Of a stretch of 64,000 nt of DNA, positions 44,797 through 56,200 are shown in pieces. The DNA lies in assembly GCA_019918135.1 (NCBI GenBank), contig WBZZ01006013.1, forward strand, positions 1 through 64,000, read 5' to 3'. The translations under genes and the position numbers were made by a program. A model generated the notes under the pieces. The model saw nothing but the letters and a program-made list of their open reading frames with translations. It ran no database searches and was not told the origin of the DNA. This stretch comes from Paulinella micropora (Eukaryota > Cercozoa > Imbricatea > Euglyphida > Paulinellidae). Every line of letters starts with the position of its first letter. Positions within the stretch are counted from its first letter, which is position 1.

Positions 44797-45475
44797 AAAA
44801 GACTTTGTATCAAATGGTTTTCTTAAAAACCAAGGTGTTTAACACCCCACCCTAATTCAAAGGAATTTCTATTACACATGCTTTTTGGTGTGTGTAATAG
44901 AATATGGGAGAGCCGAATGAAGTAGCAGACCAACTCGGCGAAATCAACATCGCTGGGGATGGTACGTCCTAACTCTATTGTAATCTCAAACATGTTTGAA
45001 ATCTCCAACGTGTTGGAGATACTAATGATAATTAATATGATTGTAGGTTTTTGGAAACCATGGGGCGAGCTTGAACCTGAAGCCTCTGCGGAGTTTAAGA
45101 ACCCAAAGATAGTTAGGGTTCCAAGGGAATTCGCTCAACTTGATAGGAAAAAAATAACTTCTTTTCATGCCGAGCGAAAATATTTCGTTCGAAACCCCGT
45201 GCAGAGAACTGATAATTATTCGTTCGCGTGGGTTGAGAGAGATGAAACCATGAAAAACCCCAGAAAGATTTCTTTCTTGCTTCTCTTGGTAAGGAGGAGA
45301 GGAAATTCTCGTATTTCCTTCGCTGTCAGCCTTGACCAAGAAGGTTGGCGGTGATGAAGGTTCTATCAATTGGGTTGTCCCACTTGAGTTGTAAGAAAAG
45401 TCCATTTTCCAAAAAGGGGCTTATTTTATTAAATAAGGGTTTTTCGGTCATCTTTTATTTTTTCTCTCAGTGCTC
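44797..45475. other. 3' region of P2 without a supported gene
   Basis: About 680 bp before the right TIR. It holds GGTGTTTAACACC (about 44834), two overlapping 20-bp palindromes (44983-45020) and several short stems. Open frames exist on both strands between 44959 and 45405, but they overlap each other and have no P1 counterpart, so I do not call a gene. Confidence 0.5.
44983..45020. repeat. Two overlapping type 1 palindromes (P2)
   Basis: ATCTCAAACATGTTTGAAAT (44983-45002) and ATCTCCAACGTGTTGGAGAT (45001-45020) share two bases. Two different members of the family side by side. Confidence 0.88.
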
Positions 45476-45609
45476 TGTGGAGGGCTCTTTGGGGTGTTTT
45501 GTGCTCTTGTATTGATTGTGCGCCAAATCAATAGGAAGGGCTAATCGTTTGTAAAAGCGTCGTTTTAAGGCACGAAAAAACGACCTTAAAAAAACGATAT
45601 TATACTACT
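45476..45609 (-). repeat. P2 right terminal inverted repeat
   Basis: 134 bp, inverted copy of 25639-25772 with about one substitution. The tip on the complementary strand is AGTAGTATAATATCG. Terminal hairpin at 45544-45598. Confidence 0.95.
45544..45598. other. P2 right terminal hairpin
   Basis: Inverted copy of 25650-25704 with loop AAGGCACGAA on this strand. Confidence 0.78.
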
Positions 45610-45615
45610 CATACC
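45610..45615. repeat. Target site duplication of P2, right (CATACC)
   Basis: Matches 25633-25638. Confidence 0.9.
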
Positions 45616-47972
45616 TGGCAAATGCTTTGCAGGGGCACCCAGCGATGTTGACTATACGAAGGGCAGGTAACCATCCAAGAGAGATGTGGGCGAGATTAAG
45701 TGAGAAGTTTGCTTTGTTAGGGCCCATTTCGAATAATAAGTTGTTGCAAGAAATGTTTACTGACAAGATAACAGAGAAGACAAAGATAGAAGACTGGATA
45801 GAACGTCAGGCACATAGGTACGAGAAGCTAGCTCAGCGAAACTTGGCGTTTCCGGATCAGTTCACGTGTGTGGCCACGTTGCAGTGGATTAGAGAAGCTA
45901 AGCATTTAATGTTAGGAGATGTGGGTGGACCATTATATTGGTCCAGAGCAGATGACGATAAGCCTAGTTACGATGAATTGTGTGCTCGGATACAGGAGAT
46001 GGAGCAGGCGGTCGAGGCAAGTCGAGTGGGGAGAAAAATGGGTAACGCACCTTCCTCCCAAGCCGTTTCTGTTTTTTTGGCTGGCGACAACAACTCGTGC
46101 TTAATTGTAAGAACGACAATCACGTAATAAGAAATTGCCGTGTGCGGTGTCTTAGGCCCGACTGCGCTAATAAACCGACTCACACTGGGAGTGAGTGTAA
46201 GGCCCGTGGCCCACCTAGAAAGAATTACAATACCCCCAATCGGAACCAACAACAGCGGTCGGCGCAGCGGGGGAAACAGAACCCCCGACCCAGGTACCAA
46301 AATAATATAAAATCTAATAACTCACGCGATCTCCGCAAGACGAGAGTGATCGTCAACAAGCCTGCAGCCTTCGTTGCGAAGCCGACGCTGGATAAATTCG
46401 AAGAAATTGATGACGCGTGGGCCGGTCTGACGGTAGATGCTATGATGAGCGAGAAGCCGGAGCACGGCAAGATTGAGGTAGAGGAGCTATATAAGCTACC
46501 TCCTGAACCCATTAAGGTCGCCAACCCTCTTGCTTTATATGCAGATTACGCATTCGGATCATGTCAGATGGCGGACGTCAACGAATAGGACAAGACGAAG
46601 GAGGCAACGATGCCTCAGCCGTTGGCAAAGAAGAGCAAGATTGAAGAGCTACCGAAACTGAAGAGGTGCGCTCATATGGAAATCAACGGTACTTGCGCGT
46701 TTTACGACTGTCCTCTTGTCATGGGAGATGATTTAGATACAAACGCACCGTCGACAAGGGGGCGCCTAAGAAGGATAAGGCAGACTCGCCTGTGGAATGC
46801 GAACACACCGAAACCTGGTTTGAGTTTTGGCCCATAGGTTTGGCAAAAAACCTTGCCGGTGTCAGTCGCGAGCCGGTCTTCGATGATGTGGCCGAGAAGT
46901 ACGTGAAACAAGTTGTCGACAAGGATGTGTCAAAGCAGATGATGGTACGGCTCAGTCTACACAAATTACCCAACTTCATAAACGATTCATCACATATTTT
47001 GTGTGAACATACAGGAGCTTATGTTCAGGGGAAGATCAATGGGGTTACCGAAGTATGGAAGAAGCGCTGGACGGCCACTTCGGAGGGATTGTAATGATAC
47101 GACGAGGAGGCTAGGGTACCCTCTAACCCTGACGACGACGACCTCACGTTGACATTGCCTATTAGGTCGACAACAGGTTTTGTGAGCACCACAACTGCTA
47201 CAGGTGCGACTGCGGACACAACGACAGTCGACGAAGGAAGTAATAGCTCTGAAAGTAAGGGGGATAGTGCGGGCGGGGGGGAGCAGATGAGAAATGAAGG
47301 GAAGGAGGAGGAGAAGGTGACAGCGTACGGAGTTATAGCACCGCATATGGACTTTGAGTCTTTCAGTGATTTGTGACCAGTAGAGATATCGTGGGAGTCA
47401 CTCGAGAGAGAGAAAAAATAGATGAAAATGATTTTAGAACTAAGCTCAACATGTGGGTTTTCGCGAAGAAACTTTATAGGAGGTTGGATGACCCGCACGG
47501 GTTTCCAGTGCCACCAAAACACTGGCCTCCGACGTGGAGAGCAGATGCACCGCTTAGTTATATTGTCCTAGAGAGGACCCTGGTACCCATCTAAGATGGT
47601 TAGGGACAGTGTGTCTTCGTTAGCGTGGCTGCCACACTTTGTAGAATCACAGTCGACAGTGAGAGAGGGGAACGTGGAAGTGAGAAGGCCGATAGGGGAC
47701 GTTAGAATTAGGCCAGATACACGTCTAGGAGTTAACAATGAATTAAAAGGACTGACTGGCAATCAGTTACTGACTACAACCACATCATCACACCCCACAT
47801 TGCCCGATGGCCCATGGTACTGGTATATGGATGTTCATTTCTGCTACAATCATGCAACTATCATGGAGATGGAATATTGGAGTCTTAGGTTGGGATTCAA
47901 TATCTACCCGGCGAACTGGCAGGCGATGGTGGGCTTTTGTCAACGATGTGTACGATATCAACCGCCAGGTAT
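45616..47972 (+). mobile_element. Copia B gag and following region (first copy)
   Basis: Plus-strand retroelement fossil resuming after P2. Gag-like helical part (REMWARLSEKFALLGPISNN, TKIEDWIERQAHRYEKLAQR) at 45627-46090, then a zinc-knuckle-type Cys/His stretch (NCKNDNHVIRNC) and a basic Asn/Arg/Gln-rich region near 46100-46300. A long weakly recognisable part follows. It carries several breaks. It is cut at 47972 by the tandem-duplication junction; the same sequence recurs at 60420-62776 and continues there. Confidence 0.75.
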
Positions 47973-48350
47973 GTTTTCAAGTGTCAGAAAGTCCTTCATA
48001 GAAGTTTCAGCCTTCCAAACAATTTTGGTAAAATTACCAACTTCATTTACATCGCACAGATAAACACCGCTACGGGTTTGAAGTTGAATTTGTCTAATAG
48101 GAGCCAGACAATCCATATAGCATTTGTTATAGTTCGCCGCAGTTGCTGGTGGGGCATAAGTAAAACTCAAGACAGAGCGGGCTAAGTTAAATGGTCTGCT
48201 GATAAGGTCAAAGTTGCTTTCTTGTCCTCCTGCGGTAGTAATAGTAATAGCTCCAGCACCTTCTCGCGGAGTTAGTTTATTCAAACGATAAGAAGCACTG
48301 ATGTAGTCAGTTCTAGAAAAGTCTAGTTCGCCTCCGTGTTGAGTTGGCAT
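47973..48350 (-). pseudogene. 5' part of capsid gene at duplication edge
   Basis: Repeats the first 378 bases of the P2 capsid gene (start at 48350, MPTQHGGELDFSRTDYISAS) and ends at the duplication junction with copia B. Confidence 0.85.
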
Positions 48351-48439
48351 TTTGTTTTCAGTTTTTTGGCAGTCGTGTAAGTTGTTTAATACACAAATAT
48401 ATTCATAGAAAAAAAATAATAAAATCAAAAATTAATTCA

Positions 48440-49249
48440 TCAAAATTTTAACAAATTGAAGAATGATGTAAATAAATTAAAATAATTAGTTTCTCTGTAA
48501 ATCAACAATGTCATAACGATACCCAAACCATTAAGATTTATAGCCTGATCGTTTTCGTCTGTAAGATAAAACCTAAATACATTATTTGAACTGGTTGATA
48601 ATTTCTTACCATACTCTGACCCACTTCCGTCGTATATAACGGCTCCAAATGGAATTTCGTTGGCAGTGTATATTTCTTGTAGCACGTGATTATCTCCTTC
48701 ACCCACTAAGTCAGATTGAAGGTATAAAGTTTTTTCACCAGTTAGAATAATTACATTTGGCGATTTAATTAAATCATTAGCAAAGAAATATGTTGAATTT
48801 CTATCAAAACCCATTACCTCGTGAATGCGTGTGTCGCTATCAAATATAAATCGCGGTTGAATACCTCCGTTATTTGAAACACTGAATGTTAATTTGCCAT
48901 CTTCTGGTTCTATGTTGGTATTATTACTGGATACAACATAAGTATAATTATTTGGGCTGTCTGCGGTTAGCACCTCCGACAACTTATTTTTTAGATTGTT
49001 CATTGTGTAGTTTCCCTCAGGTATCGTAATTAAAGCCTCATACCCGTCTTCGCTAAGAGTAAAGGTATTATATGGTGAAGCCACAGAGTAATACGACTTT
49101 GGAATGTAAATGTGTAATATTTTACAATGTGTGGGATTGTCTAGTGATTTTAAGTTTAATTCGTGTGTAAAGTCGCTGTCTGAGCCTGTTATTCGGTTTT
49201 TGCTATTTATGTAATAGATACCACTTGACCTGCCCCCTTTGTAATCCAT
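48440..49249 (-). CDS. Penton / minor capsid protein (tandem copy)
   Basis: Same 269-residue protein as 33634-34443, with identical sequence as far as I can see. Its expected partner gene, the capsid, is only partly present in this copy, so this gene could act only alongside the first copy. Confidence 0.72.
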   Translation of the reverse strand: MDYKGGRSSGIYYINSKNRITGSDSDFTHELNLKSLDNPTHCKILHIYIPKSYYSVASPYNTFTLSEDGYEALITIPEGNYTMNNLKNKLSEVLTADSPNNYTYVVSSNNTNIEPEDGKLTFSVSNNGGIQPRFIFDSDTRIHEVMGFDRNSTYFFANDLIKSPNVIILTGEKTLYLQSDLVGEGDNHVLQEIYTANEIPFGAVIYDGSGSEYGKKLSTSSNNVFRFYLTDENDQAINLNGLGIVMTLLIYRETNYFNLFTSFFNLLKF

Positions 49250-49255
49250 TGTTAT

Positions 49256-49430
49256 ATTATAGATAGTTTAGAATTGCGCCTCTATCTTGCTAATCGCAAG
49301 ATTCTCGCTATATTCTAAACCATCGTTTTTTATTTAGGAAAAAATTAATCGGTTTTCGATGGTTATCAAATATCTCAAACAAGTTTGAGATTACGAGAAT
49401 GAGTGAAACGAATGAGAGTGTGGATTTACG
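49256..49430 (-). promoter_or_regulatory. Two-hairpin spacer module (tandem copy)
   Basis: Repeats 34450-34624, including the palindrome at 49372-49391. Confidence 0.6.
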
Positions 49431-49438
49431 AATATCTT

Positions 49439-51106
49439 TTAGATAAAAGTGTCGAAACCATATCCATTCTGTGCTTTCAACTTTTCCGCTTCTTCTTCCT
49501 TTAGGTCTGTATATCCGCTAGCAAACTTAAAGCGATTACCTTTCGCTCGTTCCATTAAAAACCTCATTGAGTGCCATCCACAAGTTGAGGAAGTATCACT
49601 CTGCTCTTTTACTTGATCGACCTTCATAAGCAGGTATGTGCTTGGATGGCTTTTGTCAATTAGTTGTTTCATTTGTTGTTGAAAGTCTTCCGTTGGTTGG
49701 TAAAGCGCTAATGGGTCATACACTTCAACACTTCTGTCTTTATCCAGACTTACCCATATAGCAATCCAATGAGACCCCGCTTGTTTGTGATTATCTAAAT
49801 TCATAATAAATCCGTATCGCTTTCTTTTTTCTGGATTTAGTTTGTAGATTTCATCACTGGCTATCGCTCCGAGATACCATCCATATTTTTTCATTATGTC
49901 GTCTATTTCATTAGTCATTAAACCGCGACCCTCTCCTTGTAATGGGACTTGCTCTTGCTGTTGCTCTGGTGTCTCCTCTTGCTGTTGTTGCTGTGGCTCC
50001 GCAGAACTTGTGCTTGTGGGTGGTGCTACATCTGTCGGTTGTGTCTCCGCTGGTTGTGGATTTGTCATTTCAAATATAAGTTGTTTAGCATCTGGAGAAT
50101 TTTCAAAACGGGGTGGGTCTATTGGCGATAGAGTGCTATTTACAGGAGTTTTTTTTTCTTCATTTTTAGCAATCATTTTTGTTGTAAATTGTTCTAGTTT
50201 ATCCCATCCATCTTCTGCCGATGATATGTTTTCAGTGATTTTTTGTGTGTATAACCATCTCTTTAAACTAGTGGCGTAGTCGTTTGAACCTTTGTTTTTT
50301 ATTATAGGGATATTAATGCCTGCTTTTTTAAGGTGATTTATTATTGTATTATTTTTCATTTTTTTGACACGTTTTTTTCTCGTTTTCTCGGAGAACATTT
50401 CATCAATAATTCTTCGTCTCTTTTCTTCTTCCAAATCTTTTTCTTGTTTATTTACTTTGTCAGTTATATCAGTTATTTTTGGGGAAGATGTAGTTGCGGT
50501 TTTCTGTGGTTTATTTGTAGTTGAAGGGGGATTCGGGTTCGCTATAATAGGCTGTGCAACTGGAGCAGTCAATAATCCCTGTCTATGTCGTTGTTCTGCC
50601 TGTAGTTCCTGAATAAGTCGTTGTTCCTTTTTCTGTTCCCTAGATTTTTCTTCCTGTCTTTCCTTAATCTCCGCAAGTTGTTTTTTATGTTCCCTATCCA
50701 TTGTTTCTTTTAGTTCCTTAGCATCGGCTTGGATTTTTCTTTCTAGCCTCTTCTTCTCCTCTTCTAAATCCTCCCTTTTCTTCTTTTCCTTTTCTTCCTC
50801 GTCATGTATTAACTCATATTTCTTTTGTAAGTTGCTTTGTATCTGGTTTCGGTTCTCGTGTTCAAGACGATTGAAATCAGATTTGATTATTTTTTCTCTT
50901 GGTTTGCGACTAGCCCTTTGCGACTTTGGTTTGCTAATATATTTCATCAAAAGTTTAACGATTTGTAATGTGCTTAAATCATTTGTTTTCTTACCAAAAT
51001 TAAGATAATATTTTTTACCCTTCTGGATAATATATGGCCTCCCGCTCTTATTTCTATAAACTCGTGGTGGACGGACTTTCGCCTTCTTAGTCTTAGTTGA
51101 CCCCAT
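49439..51106 (-). CDS. Coiled-coil/protease fusion (tandem copy)
   Basis: Same 555-residue protein as 34633-36300: basic N-terminus, coiled coil, Pro/Gln linker, adenain-type protease with GSHWIAIW, VEVYDPLA and STCGWHSMRF. I saw no residue difference from the first copy. Confidence 0.85.
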   Translation of the reverse strand: MGSTKTKKAKVRPPRVYRNKSGRPYIIQKGKKYYLNFGKKTNDLSTLQIVKLLMKYISKPKSQRASRKPREKIIKSDFNRLEHENRNQIQSNLQKKYELIHDEEEKEKKKREDLEEEKKRLERKIQADAKELKETMDREHKKQLAEIKERQEEKSREQKKEQRLIQELQAEQRHRQGLLTAPVAQPIIANPNPPSTTNKPQKTATTSSPKITDITDKVNKQEKDLEEEKRRRIIDEMFSEKTRKKRVKKMKNNTIINHLKKAGINIPIIKNKGSNDYATSLKRWLYTQKITENISSAEDGWDKLEQFTTKMIAKNEEKKTPVNSTLSPIDPPRFENSPDAKQLIFEMTNPQPAETQPTDVAPPTSTSSAEPQQQQQEETPEQQQEQVPLQGEGRGLMTNEIDDIMKKYGWYLGAIASDEIYKLNPEKRKRYGFIMNLDNHKQAGSHWIAIWVSLDKDRSVEVYDPLALYQPTEDFQQQMKQLIDKSHPSTYLLMKVDQVKEQSDTSSTCGWHSMRFLMERAKGNRFKFASGYTDLKEEEAEKLKAQNGYGFDTFI

Positions 51107-51150
51107 TATATTATCAAAAAAATATTTCTAATATTTGAAACAAAATATAT

Positions 51151-51459
51151 TCATCTGAACTTTACAGCCCCTCCTCGTTGCTTACCATACCCAAGTTTTG
51201 CAGCAGTAGCACTAACACTACCCGCGTAAGGCACCCCAACACTACTCAATGCCCCAGCAGTCCTAGAGATTACCTTATTATCGCGAAGGAATTTATTAAC
51301 AGCCAAGGCAGTTTTTCCGACCTTAGCCCAGTTAATCTTTCCTCCCTTTTGACCACTCTTCTTCTTAGTTTTCTTTTTTCCTCCCTTCTGTGGCATTGAT
51401 GGATTGTATCCGATGTTATATCCTGATGGTTGTGAAATTATCACTGGTGATACTGGCAT
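51151..51459 (-). CDS. Small basic glycine/lysine-rich protein (tandem copy)
   Basis: Repeats 36345-36653, 102 residues, starting MPVSPVIISQPSGYNIGYNP. Confidence 0.55.
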   Translation of the reverse strand: MPVSPVIISQPSGYNIGYNPSMPQKGGKKKTKKKSGQKGGKINWAKVGKTALAVNKFLRDNKVISRTAGALSSVGVPYAGSVSATAAKLGYGKQRGGAVKFR

Positions 51460-51496
51460 ATATAATACAGAAAAATAATTATAAAATTATAATTTT

Positions 51497-52309
51497 TTAT
51501 TTCAAACGAAAATTAAAGTTTTTTCTTAACTCATCATCAACACTTGAAACATAAAGAAAATTAAATCTCTCCTTTGTAGCCTCGTGATACTTTTGAAGAA
51601 AATAATCAAAATCAAAAGATAAGTCTAAGTGTTTATACACGAGTTCCATTTTATCCTGAGACTGGCTTGGAAAGATTAACAAATAATCTAACTGCTTAAT
51701 GGCTTCTGGCCGTAGGTCGTTTAAATACTGACTAGACATAATCACCTTTGATTTATAGTGCCTATTCTTTTTTAACAAATCACTTACGGACTTGTCTCTT
51801 AATCCGCTCCCTAAATCATCCAAAACAAAAACAACCTCTGGAGAAATATACTTACTTGGTCGTTCTTTTGCTTCGGTAGTTTTCTTTTTTTCTTCTTTGC
51901 CAAAATAAAGAAATTGTGGTTTCTCCATCGGTTCTTTATCTTTGATTTCGCCTTCCTGCTCTTCGTTATCTCTGTTCAGTTTGTCAAGTTCATAATCAGT
52001 GACATTTACACCATCCGATTTAAGAAAGGTATATATTGCCATTGGGTTTCCCCTGTTCTTAAAGTGCTTTACCATTGCTTTATAAATGTAGTCCTTGTGT
52101 ATTGTTGAAGCAATAATGACAATACGGGTCTTTCTGTCTGTTGTCCGTTTCAGTATTTCAAAGAGTGCTGTCGTCTTCCCGCTCTTCTTTCTAGCAAGTA
52201 GAAATATATTAGCATACGGCTCATTGAATAATTTATAACCTTTTGATTTTTTATTTCCATCGCCCTCTTGTTTTACTGGCTTCACCTTAATGCTATTAAT
52301 CTTTTCCAT
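51497..52309 (-). CDS. A32-like packaging ATPase (tandem copy)
   Basis: Repeats 36691-37503: 270 residues, Walker A ARKKSGKTT, Walker B VVFVLDDLG. The frame looks whole. Confidence 0.9.
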   Translation of the reverse strand: MEKINSIKVKPVKQEGDGNKKSKGYKLFNEPYANIFLLARKKSGKTTALFEILKRTTDRKTRIVIIASTIHKDYIYKAMVKHFKNRGNPMAIYTFLKSDGVNVTDYELDKLNRDNEEQEGEIKDKEPMEKPQFLYFGKEEKKKTTEAKERPSKYISPEVVFVLDDLGSGLRDKSVSDLLKKNRHYKSKVIMSSQYLNDLRPEAIKQLDYLLIFPSQSQDKMELVYKHLDLSFDFDYFLQKYHEATKERFNFLYVSSVDDELRKNFNFRLK

Positions 52310-52317
52310 CCTATATT

Positions 52318-52680
52318 CTAAGCGAGAAATTCTAGGCATACAACAATTCTTCCCGCTAAATTTCCTGTATCAATATTTTCGCTGTCAGTTTCAAGGACTT
52401 TAAATGTATATTGTCCGTCTGTCCATCCGACAACACCCAAATTATAACCGAGATTTGAAATGTTTGCTGTGGTGCTGTCCGCAAATGTTCCAATAATTCC
52501 AATTCTATCCATGTAAAGAATTCTGGTTTTTGTCTCTGTCTGGTCGTTCATATAGTGGATAAATTTTATATTCATTTTGGTTGGTGTGAATGACATTTGG
52601 ATATTTTTATTAAATGTTTTGCTTCCTCCAGCAAAATCATTGCTTAGAAAAATAATCTTTTGGTATTTATAGTCAGTCAT
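52318..52680 (-). CDS. Conserved small virion-block protein (tandem copy)
   Basis: Repeats 37512-37874, 120 residues from MTDYKYQKIIFLSNDFAGGS. Family unknown. Confidence 0.6.
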   Translation of the reverse strand: MTDYKYQKIIFLSNDFAGGSKTFNKNIQMSFTPTKMNIKFIHYMNDQTETKTRILYMDRIGIIGTFADSTTANISNLGYNLGVVGWTDGQYTFKVLETDSENIDTGNLAGRIVVCLEFLA

Positions 52681-52771
52681 GATTATATTACTGATGATAA
52701 ACTTTTTAATAATCAAAATATTTTCGCGGACGGCATGCGACTTTTACTCACGGATAAGCGAAAAAAAGAAT

Positions 52772-52927
52772 ATGAGTTGTGTTTATTGTATTCAAAAAGG
52801 TATAGATACTAAATTTAAATGTGTGTATAAGCCAATGTCAGATTGGTGTATTAGTTTTGATGAAGCCATTCCTTTAATGTGCTCAAATGATGATATGTGG
52901 TATATGACACATATATATGAATGTTAA
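52772..52927 (+). CDS. Small Cys-containing protein (tandem copy)
   Basis: Repeats 37966-38121, 51 residues, MSCVYCIQKGIDTKFKCVYK start, again antisense inside the virion block. Confidence 0.55.
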   Translation: MSCVYCIQKGIDTKFKCVYKPMSDWCISFDEAIPLMCSNDDMWYMTHIYEC

Positions 52928-53275
52928 TTTCTTTGAAGAAGGTGATGGAAGGCATATCCCAATCAAAAGTGTTAGGATTCCGACATAAGTATTAGCAACC
53001 TCGCACGGCAAGTTCTTTTCAGATAGCCTTACGATACAAAGGGTTTTAATGGAGATAATGATACCCATTTGAAATAAGTATTTAATAAGTCGGCTGTCGG
53101 TTGGTCTGTTTTTTATACAACAACAATTCCAGTTATCTTCCAATTCGTGCTCTACTTTTTTTTCCTCAGTCTTTAGTTCTACTTCAAGAACACGAGACTT
53201 TAATTCGGGAGTTAGTTCGCCATCCATATCCATAATAGGTGGTGGTCTGTGAAGTCTGGTTGTATTATTAGCCAT
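52883..53275 (-). CDS. Two-span membrane protein (tandem copy)
   Basis: Repeats 38077-38469 with both hydrophobic segments. Confidence 0.62.
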   Translation of the reverse strand: MANNTTRLHRPPPIMDMDGELTPELKSRVLEVELKTEEKKVEHELEDNWNCCCIKNRPTDSRLIKYLFQMGIIISIKTLCIVRLSEKNLPCEVANTYVGILTLLIGICLPSPSSKKLTFIYMCHIPHIII

Positions 53276-56200
53276 TGGTTGGATATACAACGGCTCGTAT
53301 TTCTGCTAGTTGGTTGGTTAAATCTTGTAATATATTAAGTAAAGTTTTATTTTCTTTTTCTAAATTAACTACCTTTTCTGCCATGTGTTGAAATCCGCTG
53401 ACCAATATCGGTATAAAACTTGTATATGTTATGCCTTCAAGGTAGCCTTCACCATCCTCTGCTTTCATTCCACTTTCAGATACAAATTCTGGAAATATTT
53501 TTTTAACTTCATCAGCAATAAATCCGTGGTTCTTTTTTTCTTTCTTCTCGTCTGATTTCAAATAATATGAACAGCAGTTTATTTTCATTAGTTTCTCACA
53601 ACAATCCCCGCAGTCTAATGTTTTAATATCTGATTTTAGCCTCCTGTCCGATGGGTTTGTCCAAGCACCATTGAGAGGAATATAATTATAACTGCCTGAC
53701 GGCTCACCTGTTGAGTTTGAAGTAGTCCAAGAGTGAACCAAACCAGTTGAACCACAAACTACTCCATAATTCGTATATCCACCCGATTTCAAAAATATTT
53801 GTGGGTCGTTAGTATGAGCAGGTCTTTTTCTTAATGTTAAAAATCCGCTGGATGCTGTTGTGATGCTTAAATCTCCCGACGTATTAATGTTCATAGCCTC
53901 AGTGTAAGATATATTGTTTCCCACCGCTGTTCCTGAATTATAATAAAAAGCGAGTTTTCCACCTTTTTGAATTAGAAAGTTTGAACCGCTGTGGCTTGAT
54001 TTCCAGTTCGTGCCATCAAAATAAGCATCAAAACTTAAATTGACATTGTCGTGTGCCCAATTCAATAATTGAAATGTTGGATAAGCATCTGCCGTTGTTA
54101 TTGCTTGTAAGTGTGCTCCTCCGATATTTGAAGCCGTCCCGTATAATTCTAAACCTGCCGTTGCTCCATTTGATGATTTTGTTGAGTTGCCTATGATTAT
54201 CGGTTTGCCTAGTGCTGTTGTTATTTTGTCGCTCGTCGCCAAGGTTGTCGTTGATATACCCGCATTTGCTGTTATTAATCCGCTCGCTGTTATTGCCTTC
54301 GTTGTTAATAAGCCTGATGTGCTATCAATTGTCATTGCGGTGTTAAATGTTATATTACTTCCTACCGCTACTCCTGACGCATATTGAAAAAGGAGATTAG
54401 TGCCTTTGGCTATCATAAAATTTGAGGTAGCAGAACTTGACTTATCATTAACTGCTCCGTCCCAATAGCAATCAAATTTTAATGACACATCATTATGACT
54501 ATTATTAATTAATTGAAAACAAGGATAATTAGGATCGGCCGTTATAAATGCTTGTATATGCGGCCCTGCTACACCAGATGTCCCGTATAATTCTAATCCC
54601 CCCGTGTATGCCGCCAATCCTCTTGTTGTTCTTCCCAATATTAATGGTTTATCTTGTGCTATCGTTATTTTATCGCTAGCCGTTAAAGTTGTTGTAGTCA
54701 TACCAGCAGTTGCCGTTAATGTAGTTCCCGTTATTGTTCCGCCATTTGTTATATTGTTTGAGTTCATATCCAAAGCACCATAAAACCGCATACCGCCAGC
54801 ATTGTTAAAACGGACAATGTCAGACAAAGCACTTTTATTATCCAAAAGTTTTGAAATATAAAGTCCCGCCCCTTTTACATCAGATGCTACATTCGTAAAT
54901 ACATAACCTCGTTGGTTCGCGGTTCCGCTTGTAGCAGTATTTAGAGTAAATAAGAAATACTGATAATCTCCTGATGTCTGTGAAAAGAATATGTCTCCTC
55001 CATTTTGGTTTAATATCCTCGCACCATTATATGTTATATTTCCACCATTAGTGATGGTTTGATTATTAAAATCGGCATTGTTAGTTAAAGTTAGATATTT
55101 CATCGTAGTGCTCGCCCCATTAAATGTTTTACTTCCTGTTATGGTTTGGTCTCCTGTTAGTTTTACATTTTGCCCGTCCAATGTGTCCGCATACCCTTTT
55201 GTCGCTCCGTCTGTCGCTAATGTCGGAGTTCCAAGGTTGGCTATTTTGCTACTATTACAATCTAGCCCCGAAGCATTTACCCAACCGACGATTGCCCCAT
55301 CAATAATGAAACTTATTTTTTTCGCATTTATTTCAAAGTTATAATTTACGCCCGTGCCCATATCAAGGCATCCGATAGTTCCTATATTGGCTGTGGAGTT
55401 AAAAACCACGAATGTTCCTTTTGTTGTCGCATTCGTTGAATTTCCTATTGCTAAATGTCTTAATTCCTGCTATGGTTTGGTTTCCTGTTAGTTTAACTGC
55501 CGAAGTATCAAGGACAGAAACATCCACACCATCAACAAGATTTACATTTGTTATGCTTTGGTTTCCCATATTTAGCCCTCCCGTCATACTAGCAGTGCCG
55601 TCTAATCTAAGAAAGGGTGATACCACATTTCGCCATTGTCCAGTGCTATAAATGAGTAGTTGATTATCTGATGCTGTTGTTATAATCACATCGCTATGTG
55701 TATCAATACTCCCACTTGCCGACACTTTAGCCGTGTTCGTATCGTGCTCTGATAGCCAAGTTGTGATAGACCTACCATTTAGTTGACCTGCGTTTGTTAT
55801 GCTTTGACTTTTCATATCAAGACCAGCACTCGCATTTATTATACTGCTAAATGTCTTAATACCCGCTATGGTTTGGTCTCCTGTTAGTTTAACGACTGAA
55901 GTATCAAGAACAGAAACATCAACACCATCAACATTACCAACATTTGTAATAGCAAACCCACCCATATTTAAACTACCCGTCATAGCCGTTGTGCCGTCTT
56001 TTGCTAGTTTCGTATCGGTATATGCTTTCGTTGAAGCATCACCATCGTAGAATGGTGCTGGAAGTCCGCTGATTGCTGTTGTGCTGTTAAAATTTAAAAC
56101 ATTGCTCGTCAATGTTATTCCACCCCCTGTTGTTGGAGCAAGAAGTATGGAAGAACCAACAATGCTTAGTGGATAGCCCGTTGCTCCACCTACCTCCGAC

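Larger units (their letters stand above)
25639..45609. mobile_element. Polinton/Maverick element P2, about 20.0 kb
   Basis: Full-length Polinton fossil with 134-bp TIRs whose arms differ at about one base, and a 6-bp target duplication, inserted in copia B gag. Gene order equals P1, except that protease and coiled-coil protein are one gene and the DUF5754-like and 126-aa genes are missing. Polymerase, capsid, penton, protease and ATPase look whole; about four to five other genes look broken. The near-identical arms point to a recent insertion. Its right 12.4 kb is repeated at 47973-60413. Confidence 0.95.
33167..47972. repeat. Tandem duplication unit, first copy (14.8 kb)
   Basis: 14,806 bases running from inside the P2 capsid gene to inside copia B. 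The next 14,804 bases (47973-62776) repeat them in the same orientation with only about a dozen differences by eye. At 47972/47973 copia sequence (CCGCCAGGTAT) joins capsid-gene sequence (GTTTTCAAGTG) with no shared bases. Confidence 0.93.

Noticed and set aside
44959-45405. A gene in the 3' region of P2 (open frames on both strands)
   Set aside because: The two frames overlap antisense, neither has a P1 counterpart or known motif, and the region is full of short stems.
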